In this document: one piece after another, positions 8,652-13,639 of the stretch
Numbering within the stretch: the first letter of the stretch is position 1
Layout: the number at the start of each line of letters is the position of its first letter
Source: Dehalococcoidales bacterium
GTDB taxonomy: Bacteria > Chloroflexota > Dehalococcoidia > Dehalococcoidales > UBA3254
Reading direction: 5' to 3'
Assembly (NCBI GenBank): GCA_028718465.1
Contig: JAQULX010000027.1
Location: 1-14,482 of the forward strand
Length of the DNA: 14,482 bases
Notes under the pieces: model-generated
The model's database searches: none
What the model saw: the letters and a program-made list of their open reading frames with translations, nothing else
Told to the model about the DNA's origin: nothing
Translations under genes and position numbers: made by a program

Positions 8652-8960
8652 TTTATTATTCTGGGTATGTTCCTGGATATACTTTCCGCAGTTATCTTTA
8701 CCGTTCCCATTATATATCCCGTAGTAACAGGATTGGGATTCGATCCCATATGGTTTGGAGTAATTATGGTGATCATCCAGGAGATGGGTTTGGTAACGCC
8801 GCCTGTTGGCTTGAACGTTTTCGCGCTGGGTTCGGTTACCGATGTCCCGATGACACAAATTTTTAAGGGAGTACTGCCATTTATAGCAGCTATGATATTT
8901 TGCGCAGTCTTACTGGTTCTCTTCCCTGAAATTGTCCTCTTCATACCGAATAGAATGTGA
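8652..8960 (+). pseudogene. TRAP transporter large permease (DctM), C-terminal remnant
   Basis: The frame starts right after an in-frame stop at 8640-8642, and DctM-like sequence begins about 8652 (FIILGMFLD). The first Met is at 8667. The sequence IFTVPIIYPVVTGLGFDPIW, then FGVIMVIIQEMGLVTPPVGL and VLFPEIVLFIPN, is the characteristic end of TRAP large permeases, including the conserved GLVTPPVG motif and three membrane segments. Full DctM proteins are about 425 residues, so about three quarters are missing. No ribosome site precedes the Met. The 3' end is intact. It is presumably non-functional and related to the dctP remnant at 6187-6504, with the small permease DctQ absent. Confidence 0.75.
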
Positions 8961-9118
8961 GATATCAGGCAATCAGCGGTCTTCATAAAATAGCTCTTAT
9001 AATTATTGAAGACACTGAATGTTTCTCGATTTTATTGCTGCCGCCAAACGATTTGTCGGACCCGGATGATCTTCCGGCAAGCATTATAAACCAGATATTT
9101 TGTTTTGCACCGGATAGA

Positions 9119-10252
9119 CTATAACCAGGTCAATTCGCGGCCGGCTGAGAGCATGGCACGGACATTCTCAAATTTGGAATCAAAAGGCGTCGAGCAGCCC
9201 GAACTTAAAATGAATCCGCCGTCTTTTCCAACCGCTTCAATAATTTGCCTGCAATAATCATACACCTGTTCCGGAGTGCCCAGGGTCAATAGAGAAGCCG
9301 GAACGTCGCCCTGGATAGCCATATGACCGTTCAAGATCTCTTTGGCTTTATATATATCGGTAGCGCCGTCAAGCTGAAGGATACAGCGGCCTCTGGGGAA
9401 TTCCTTGAAATAAGGCAGGAACCGCGTCCAGTCGGAATCGCAATGGAAAGCTACATCAATATCAGCTTTATCCAGAGCATCGACAATTTCCAACCAGCCT
9501 GGAAGAACAATGTCTTCAAACGTTTTATTGTTAATGAAAGTGGATGAGCCGCGGGAGTTCGTAAAGAGCACTCTCCGGCAGCCGGTATCATCTGCCGCTT
9601 TTTTCAAATTGGCAATTATGTCAGGTACGCAAGCCTGGACGGCAGCCTTGACTTTATCTTGCGTCCGCCTCAGGTCCATGGAGAATTTCGCCAGCGAACG
9701 GTGGAAGGAGAAGGTTTCAAAAGGATGACTGCCGATTCCGGTACAACCACCGCTAAGAAAAGTGATTCCCCGGGCTTGCCACTTATCCCTGATAGCATTA
9801 GCCAACTGGCTTTGTTCCTCAGCCTGGCGGTCACGTTCTTCTTTCGGCGGCAAACCAGGGTTCATCCGCTGCAACAACCGTTCCATAAGAGCATTTAAGC
9901 CATTCTGAATGACGTAATCATAATCCCCGGGCAACATAACCTCTTCTTCAATAATCTGATTGGGGGTGTCATCGGGGAGTTCCTTTCCGGGCAAGAGCGT
10001 TTTCAGAGTGAAAGGTTTAGAGCCTCCTAACAGGACCGGAGATACCATGATATCCCAGCCGCCAAGTCCGTCAAATGTCTGTTCACGGGCGGCCTCAGCT
10101 TTGACAGGGTCCAGATAATCCTTCTGCGTAATACCGGCGTAGACTGCGGCAAATTGCTCGATACTCGGACCGGACAGGATTTTATCGATTTTCTCTAATC
10201 TGATGGTCTTCTGAAGCCGTTCTTCATTGGTCATAGCCCCTGTATTTTTCAT
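9119..10252 (-). CDS. Uroporphyrinogen decarboxylase (MtaA/UroD) family protein, probable corrinoid methyltransferase
   Basis: This 377-residue cytoplasmic protein of the UroD/MtaA/MtbA superfamily has a TIM-barrel fold. It probably moves a methyl group to or from the corrinoid protein encoded immediately upstream. Visible markers are TNEERLQKTIRLEKID at the N-terminus, a GCTGIGSHPFE loop (169-179), VAFHCDSDW (268-275) and the C-terminal LSSGCSTPFDSKFENVRAML (Cys353), where methyltransferases of this family bind zinc. MtaA uses His-x-Cys plus a distal Cys; here His270 and Cys271 are adjacent, followed by Asp272, so zinc ligation is atypical or absent. The start ATG overlaps the preceding stop (TAATG), implying translational coupling; Met7 is an alternative. 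It is not a haem-pathway HemE: it is longer and paired with a corrinoid protein. Confidence 0.85.
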   Translation of the reverse strand: MKNTGAMTNEERLQKTIRLEKIDKILSGPSIEQFAAVYAGITQKDYLDPVKAEAAREQTFDGLGGWDIMVSPVLLGGSKPFTLKTLLPGKELPDDTPNQIIEEEVMLPGDYDYVIQNGLNALMERLLQRMNPGLPPKEERDRQAEEQSQLANAIRDKWQARGITFLSGGCTGIGSHPFETFSFHRSLAKFSMDLRRTQDKVKAAVQACVPDIIANLKKAADDTGCRRVLFTNSRGSSTFINNKTFEDIVLPGWLEIVDALDKADIDVAFHCDSDWTRFLPYFKEFPRGRCILQLDGATDIYKAKEILNGHMAIQGDVPASLLTLGTPEQVYDYCRQIIEAVGKDGGFILSSGCSTPFDSKFENVRAMLSAGRELTWL

Positions 10253-10899
10253 TATTTATTCCCTGCCTCCGCAAAAGATTTAGCCAGATTTACTGCTGCA
10301 ACTGCATCATGCCCCCAGCCATCAGCTTCCACCTTCTGGCAAACAAAGTCGTCCATCATTCCTCCGCCTATCATGACCTTTAAATCATTTCCCAGTCCGG
10401 CACTTTTTAAGGCTTTGACGGTTACTCCCATATTCGAGAAAGCCAGTGTAAGCAAACCGGACAAGCCAACTATTTTAGCTCCGGTTTCCCGAACCTTGTC
10501 CACAAACGCCTGGGGCGGTACATCGACTCCCAGATCATAAACCTCAAAACCGTTGCAGCGCAGCATCGATATCACAATATCCTTGCCGATATTATGGATA
10601 TCACCCTGAACAGTACCGAACACAATCCTGACTTTAGAATTATCACCGGCCTCATTGGTAAGTCCGGGTCCGATCAACTGCATTACCTCATTAAATATCT
10701 CGGCCGAAGCAACAAGATCACAAACAAAGTAATCCCCTTTGGAAAAACGTTCACCTACATCTTGCATGCCGTAGCGGCAGGCTTCGATGATAGCCACAGG
10801 CGCAGTTTTGGCATCCAGTTGTTCCTTAACTGCGGCTAACAGCTTTTCTTCATCGAGATCAGCCATCAAATTTCTTAATGTTTTGATTTCTTCAGTCAT
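10252..10899 (-). CDS. MtaC-like corrinoid (B12-binding) methyltransferase protein
   Basis: This 215-residue protein carries a cobamide cofactor as methyl carrier between methyltransferases, as in MtaC, MtbC or the cobalamin module of MetH. Residues 8-85 form the helical B12-binding cap. Residues 90-210 form the Rossmann-like B12 domain with the full signature: DIHNIG (Asp100, His102 as lower cobalt ligand, Gly105), SGL (147-149) and GGG (178-180). Length and order match the family. AAGGGAG seven bases before the ATG supports the start, and a promoter lies about 45 bp upstream. It is the first gene of a two-gene operon with the UroD-like protein. The substrate-specific MtaB/MttB-type methyltransferase is not in the window, so the methyl donor is unknown; methanol, methylamines or methoxyaromatics are family options. 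Confidence 0.93.
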   Translation of the reverse strand: MTEEIKTLRNLMADLDEEKLLAAVKEQLDAKTAPVAIIEACRYGMQDVGERFSKGDYFVCDLVASAEIFNEVMQLIGPGLTNEAGDNSKVRIVFGTVQGDIHNIGKDIVISMLRCNGFEVYDLGVDVPPQAFVDKVRETGAKIVGLSGLLTLAFSNMGVTVKALKSAGLGNDLKVMIGGGMMDDFVCQKVEADGWGHDAVAAVNLAKSFAEAGNK

Positions 10900-10906
10900 C
10901 CCAATT

Positions 10907-10913
10907 CTCCCTT
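10907..10913 (-). promoter_or_regulatory. Ribosome binding site of the corrinoid protein gene
   Basis: The minus strand reads AAGGGAG seven bases before the ATG at 10899. This fixes the start. Confidence 0.75.
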
Positions 10914-10941
10914 ACATGATTCAAAGATTGCTTATCACTCA

Positions 10942-10970
10942 ATTATATACCAATTCGGCATTTATATCAG
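10942..10970 (-). promoter_or_regulatory. Promoter of the corrinoid/UroD operon
   Basis: The minus strand has a consensus -10 TATAAT (10942-10947) and a -35-like CTGATA (10965-10970) separated by 17 bp. The leader would be only about 35 nt, leaving no room for a cobalamin riboswitch. Confidence 0.6.
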
Positions 10971-11049
10971 GTACTTATTAACCCGCTTTATTAATATCTA
11001 TCGAAAAATGACATTATCCCTGGCGCAAGCGGCAAGCCTTAATTAATGC

Positions 11050-11057
11050 AAGACTTA
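11050..11057. repeat. Left 8-bp target-site duplication of the IS
   Basis: AAGACTTA directly abuts the left terminal repeat and is identical to 12903-12910. An 8-bp duplication is the IS6-family hallmark. Confidence 0.93.
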
Positions 11058-11462
11058 GGTTCTCTTTCCTTCCGGTTGTTGGCTTTCCTTTGCTGTGCTA
11101 GAATTGGGGGCATGAGTTATGGCGATTTTGGACAAAAGCCAGTCAAACGCTTTAAACAACCTTGGGATTTTTTGTTTGGTCTGTTCTTCATACTCACAGT
11201 CATCAGCATTTCTAGCATAAGCCTTGATTTTATCTTTCCAGAACGAGTATTTGACCCAATCAATCAATCTATTATCGGTATAGCATTCAGGATTAATGAA
11301 CTTCTTGCCCCTGTTGATTTGGTTATGACTATTATTAGTTACTTTAAACGCAAAAGTTAAAAACTCAATTATCCTTATTAACCTAAAAAATAGTACGTAT
11401 AATATATTCCCAACGATAATAAAAGTGAGTATGAAATACCCAATAAATTCTAGATATCCCAT
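11055..11462 (-). CDS. IS-borne small membrane protein (135 aa), unknown function
   Basis: This is the third gene of the IS. Its ATG follows the transposase stop after one base (TGAGATG), so it is probably translated by coupling; GAGG lies about 10 bases upstream. The N-terminal 40 residues are strongly hydrophobic (GYFILTFIIVGNILYVLFF and a further stretch to about residue 40), one long or two short membrane helices. The rest is polar with two cysteines and an amphipathic segment (IPRLFKAFDWLLSKIAI). The last codons run through the terminal repeat, and the stop TAA (11055-11057) lies in the target duplication, outside the element. The C-terminus therefore depends on the insertion site. I recognise no family. 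The overlapping plus-strand frame (11046-11360) starts outside the IS and is a poorer candidate. Confidence 0.5.
   Translation of the reverse strand: MGYLEFIGYFILTFIIVGNILYVLFFRLIRIIEFLTFAFKVTNNSHNQINRGKKFINPECYTDNRLIDWVKYSFWKDKIKAYARNADDCEYEEQTKQKIPRLFKAFDWLLSKIAITHAPNSSTAKESQQPEGKRT
11058..11078 (+). repeat. Left terminal inverted repeat of the IS
   Basis: It begins GGTTCTCTTTCC and matches the inverted right end at 17 of 21 positions, with mismatches at 7, 11, 14 and 16. On the minus strand it also encodes the last codons of the accessory membrane protein gene. Confidence 0.85.
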
Positions 11463-11463
11463 C

Positions 11464-12540
11464 TCAATCCATCCTCAAATGTTGTCCATGCCTATCCTTA
11501 ACCACGCCAGCACCCAAATCTTTCACTCTAGGTTTTCTTGCACTTCTTATTCTTGCTGATTTTCTAAGCCGGTTTTTACGCTCAATATCATATGTTCTAT
11601 TTACAATCGGTCTTATCGTAACTTTCCTTTTGCTTAATACATCAGTTTTAGCGGGTGTGGTTAACACTTCAACATGCGGTTTTGAGGTGCGCACTACATC
11701 CACCCAGCTTTTAATCGTGTAGTTTATTCCGGCTTTCTCTGCGGGTGTTTGACCTTTAAGGCTTTCATGCGGTCGCATAAAGTTATACCATGCCAGAAAA
11801 CCTGCCAGGAATTTGTCAGCGGTTTCTACACTCTTAAGACCTCTAAGTGATTTCGTGCGGTCTTTTAATGTACCATGCCAGCGTTCGATTAATTCGCTGT
11901 TATATCCGGTCTTGTCCTTATCAAACGGATCAGTAACAACGTGTTTAGCTTCAGAGCCAAACACTTTTTCTATTGCCTCTCGATATCCACCCCATCCATC
12001 CGTAATGATTGTTAAGGTTTTCTTAGGATTACGCTTAGCTCTGGTCTTGGCAATTTGCAATAATTCAGCGATATCCTTACCCTCTCGATTGTGAGAAAGC
12101 TTTGTGCCTAGCAGAAAGCGTGTCTTGCTATCGATGATATCAATACACCAGCGTTTTTCACCATCCAATTTTAAAACGGTTTCATCTGCTATCCACTTAT
12201 CACCCACTTCAGGGTGATAATCCTTGAATAGTTCTATAGCTTTATCGGTATATTTAGTAATCCATCTATAAACGGTCTTGCTGGATGGATAATTGCCATA
12301 GTGAGTATTCAGGTTATCTCGAATCTCATTGATGCTATCACCCTTGTAATAGTTATCTACGGCAGATGATACCTGTTGATAAGGGGTTTTCATCTGGAAT
12401 AGATGGTCATTGGGATTAAATTTCTTATTACATACTTTGCACCAATAAAGCTGATTGCCTTCACGGTGACCAAATTTAACCACGGCATTTGAACCGCAAA
12501 GTTTGCAGACTGGTTTATTGCTTTGTTTTATTTCGTTCAT
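11464..12540 (-). CDS. IS6-type DDE transposase with N-terminal zinc ribbon
   Basis: This 358-residue transposase cuts and joins the IS ends. Residues 12-37 form a zinc ribbon (CKLC and WCKVC, Cys12/15/34/37), followed by a helix-turn-helix-like region (about 52-95). The catalytic domain is about 112-270: Asp119 in DKWIADETVLKLDG, Asp181 in IITDGWGGY, and the final Glu in SELIERWHGTLKDR (Glu219 most likely, Glu216 possible). FLAWYNFMRPHESL follows, as in rve/IS6 enzymes. Residues 280-358 are a long basic tail (RKNRLRKSARIRSARKPRVK) absent from short IS6 transposases of about 230-240 residues. AGGAG nine bases upstream supports the start, which overlaps the preceding gene by 26 nt. All catalytic residues are present and no frameshift is seen, so it may be active. 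Confidence 0.93.
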   Translation of the reverse strand: MNEIKQSNKPVCKLCGSNAVVKFGHREGNQLYWCKVCNKKFNPNDHLFQMKTPYQQVSSAVDNYYKGDSINEIRDNLNTHYGNYPSSKTVYRWITKYTDKAIELFKDYHPEVGDKWIADETVLKLDGEKRWCIDIIDSKTRFLLGTKLSHNREGKDIAELLQIAKTRAKRNPKKTLTIITDGWGGYREAIEKVFGSEAKHVVTDPFDKDKTGYNSELIERWHGTLKDRTKSLRGLKSVETADKFLAGFLAWYNFMRPHESLKGQTPAEKAGINYTIKSWVDVVRTSKPHVEVLTTPAKTDVLSKRKVTIRPIVNRTYDIERKNRLRKSARIRSARKPRVKDLGAGVVKDRHGQHLRMD

Positions 12541-12781
12541 TATTAGAAACTCCTAATTGCCTTAATTCATTTCCAATATCATCAAGCTTATCAAAAAGTT
12601 TTTTTCTATCCTTTTTATCTTCGTTAGATTCTTTTTGTAAAAAAATCCCTGCTAATATAAAACAGAATAATCCACCATAAACAAATATTTGGGCTGTGAG
12701 GGTGTTTTTTATTTCTTCAAAAAATAGTACACCCAATGCGATACCGACTGCTCCTAAACCCATCCAAAAGCTAGTTCTCAT
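12515..12781 (-). CDS. IS-borne small two-helix membrane protein (88 aa; 104 aa from upstream GTG)
   Basis: This is the first gene of the IS operon. From the ATG at 12781 it gives 88 residues: helix 1 about 5-21 (FWMGLGAVGIALGVLFF), helix 2 about 30-48 (AQIFVYGGLFCFILAGIFL), then a charged, probably coiled-coil tail (ESNEDKKDRKKLFDKLDDIG). An in-frame GTG at 12829 would add 16 residues. Both starts have the identical ribosome site AGGGAGG six bases upstream; the one for the ATG is caught in an 8-bp hairpin. The 3' end overlaps the transposase start by 26 nt, which points to coupling. Function is unknown; a membrane-tethered regulator of the transposase is one speculation. No homologue is recognised. 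Confidence 0.55.
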   Translation of the reverse strand: MRTSFWMGLGAVGIALGVLFFEEIKNTLTAQIFVYGGLFCFILAGIFLQKESNEDKKDRKKLFDKLDDIGNELRQLGVSNNERNKTKQ

Positions 12782-12787
12782 TATGAT

Positions 12788-12813
12788 CCTCCCTATAAGC
12801 CATCTTAGGGAGG
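12788..12813 (-). promoter_or_regulatory. RNA hairpin masking the ribosome site of the IS first gene
   Basis: In the minus-strand transcript CCTCCCTA (12806-12813) pairs perfectly with TAGGGAGG (12788-12795) around a 10-nt loop. The second arm contains the AGGGAGG site for the ATG at 12781. Translation from that ATG would be blocked unless a ribosome coming from the GTG at 12829 opens the stem. Confidence 0.55.
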
Positions 12814-12820
12814 TGATTAT

Positions 12821-12852
12821 CTTAAGCACAGGACGCCTCCCTTATGCTTAAG
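12821..12852 (-). promoter_or_regulatory. RNA hairpin around the upstream GTG start of the IS operon
   Basis: CTTAAGCA and TGCTTAAG (12845-12852 and 12821-12828) form an 8-bp stem in the transcript with a 16-nt loop holding AGGGAGG (12836-12842). The TG of the GTG start (12827-12829) lies in the stem. The predicted start point of the IS's own promoter (near 12849) falls inside the first arm, so only read-through transcripts would make the full stem. Confidence 0.5.
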
Positions 12853-12855
12853 TTG

Positions 12856-12884
12856 AGGATATACCATCGTGTAAGAAGTATCAA
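12856..12884 (-). promoter_or_regulatory. Putative internal promoter of the IS operon
   Basis: The minus strand has TTGATA (12879-12884, its edge inside the terminal repeat), a 17-bp spacer, and TATCCT (12856-12861). Its position just inside the repeat and pointing inward is where IS transposase promoters usually sit. Confidence 0.5.
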
Positions 12885-12902
12885 CCTGTAGTAAACAGAA
12901 CC
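12882..12902 (-). repeat. Right terminal inverted repeat of the IS
   Basis: Read on the minus strand it begins GGTTCTGTTTACTACAGG, a typical IS6-like end. It matches the left end at 17 of 21 positions. Confidence 0.85.
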
Positions 12903-12910
12903 AAGACTTA
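12903..12910. repeat. Right 8-bp target-site duplication of the IS
   Basis: AAGACTTA abuts the right terminal repeat and is identical to 11050-11057. Confidence 0.93.
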
Positions 12911-12917
12911 AGTAACA

Positions 12918-12946
12918 TTGACAATATAGTTTATATGAAGTATACT
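12918..12946 (+). promoter_or_regulatory. Strong sigma-70-type promoter of the marR-hlyD unit
   Basis: TTGACA (12918-12923), a 17-bp spacer and TATACT (12941-12946) make a near-consensus promoter. The predicted leader is about 125 nt. The -35 begins 7 bp after the IS target duplication, so the core promoter survived insertion but anything further upstream was displaced by 1.85 kb. Confidence 0.75.
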
Positions 12947-12965
12947 TTTTACATTAAATAAACTA
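12927..12965 (+). promoter_or_regulatory. Candidate MarR operator (palindromes over the -10)
   Basis: A perfect 10-bp palindrome AAGTATACTT (12938-12947) covers the -10. Outside it, TAGTTTAT (12927-12934) and ATAAACTA (12958-12965) are inverted copies placed almost symmetrically about the same centre. MarR proteins bind such AT-rich palindromes and commonly repress their own gene, so autoregulation is a reasonable inference. Confidence 0.4.
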
Positions 12966-12984
12966 CTATAATAGAGTTCAAGTT

Positions 12985-13006
12985 TTGTTCCTTTCACATG
13001 GAACAA
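12985..13006 (+). other. Leader hairpin upstream of marR
   Basis: TTGTTCC and GGAACAA form a 7-bp stem with an 8-nt loop in the untranslated leader, without a T-run. It might be a second protein-binding site or an RNA structure; no known riboswitch is recognised in the leader. Confidence 0.3.
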
Positions 13007-13079
13007 GATAAATTTGCGGGAGTCTTATAGCCGTTAATAGTGGACAGCCGAAATATCGTCAAACTGGAGGCTCTACCGA

Positions 13080-13568
13080 TTGCCCGAGAAACAGGGGGAT
13101 TTAGATAAGGAAGATAAAATCAATGAGATAATTTCAATCCAGCACCAGTTGGCCCGCGGCCTGGCGCCTTACGCGCTTGAATCCTGGTGCAAGCTGGATA
13201 TGACGTTGGCCCAGCTAAAAAGCCTGTTTATCATCACGAGTAAAGAGGCGACCAATTTCAGGTCACTGGCCCGGATACTGGAAGTGACACCGGGAAACGT
13301 CACCGGTATCATCGACCGGCTGATGGAGCAGGGACTGGTAGTCCGCAAACAAGACCAAATCGACCGCCGGGTCATTCAGATTGAAGCTACTGAAAAGGCC
13401 CGGGACATTCTGGCAACCCTCACGGATTTTCATAATAAAGAAATAGTCAGTCTGCTGAGATATATGAACCAGGACGACCTCGATTCGCTTTGCCGCGGTC
13501 TACAGGGACTATTCGGCGTGCTGAAGCAACTCCAGACAGAAAAAGGCTGTACACCTGCCGCTAACTGA
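13080..13568 (+). CDS. MarR-family transcriptional regulator
   Basis: This is a 162-residue winged-helix dimeric repressor of the MarR family. The N-terminal helices (11-35) form part of the dimer interface. The DNA-binding part runs about 41-112: MTLAQLKSLFII, SLARILEVTPGNVTGIIDRL (recognition helix about 70-82), GLVVRKQDQIDRRVIQIEAT with the wing Asp95-Arg96-Arg97, then the C-terminal dimerisation helices. The start is TTG, supported by TGGAGG nine bases upstream and by the lack of an in-frame ATG near the family's usual N-terminus. It lies 71 bp upstream of an HlyD-type adaptor gene in the same direction, a common pattern in which MarR represses an efflux operon in response to a small ligand. 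A palindrome over its promoter fits self-repression. Confidence 0.9.
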   Translation: MPEKQGDLDKEDKINEIISIQHQLARGLAPYALESWCKLDMTLAQLKSLFIITSKEATNFRSLARILEVTPGNVTGIIDRLMEQGLVVRKQDQIDRRVIQIEATEKARDILATLTDFHNKEIVSLLRYMNQDDLDSLCRGLQGLFGVLKQLQTEKGCTPAAN

Positions 13569-13639
13569 ACAGCCAAATATCAGGCATATATTCAGGATAT
13601 CTTTGAAATTAAATCAGTCCGATATGGAGAGGTAATATT

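Larger units (their letters stand above)
11058..12902 (-). mobile_element. Complete IS6-family insertion sequence with two accessory ORFs
   Basis: The 1845-bp element is bounded by imperfect terminal inverted repeats (17 of 21 identical) starting GGTTCT and flanked by a perfect 8-bp direct repeat AAGACTTA. IS6-family ends commonly start GGTTCTGTT or GGCACTGTT and the family makes 8-bp duplications, so family and borders are well supported. On the minus strand it carries a small two-helix membrane protein, a zinc-ribbon DDE transposase and a second small membrane protein, tightly packed as an operon. It has its own promoter at the right end and hairpins around the first start codons. Typical IS6 members are about 0.8 kb with one gene, so this one is unusually long. 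The intact duplication suggests a fairly recent insertion not followed by adjacent deletion. Confidence 0.93.

Noticed and set aside
8594..8986. Minus-strand frame of 130 codons
   Set aside because: It is the antisense shadow of the DctM remnant, whose plus-strand protein matches a known family.
8961..9118. Inverted GTCTTCA / TGAAGAC (about 8979-9013) between convergent dctM remnant and UroD-like gene as a terminator
   Set aside because: The loop is over 20 nt and no T-run follows on either strand.
10900..11049. Possible cobalamin riboswitch upstream of the corrinoid operon
   Set aside because: The predicted leader is only about 35 nt and no B12-box-like sequence or long stem structure is seen.
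11046..11360. Plus-strand 104-codon frame with hydrophobic stretches inside the IS left end
   Set aside because: It starts outside the IS in the target flank, has no ribosome site, and overlaps the better-supported minus-strand gene coupled to the transposase.
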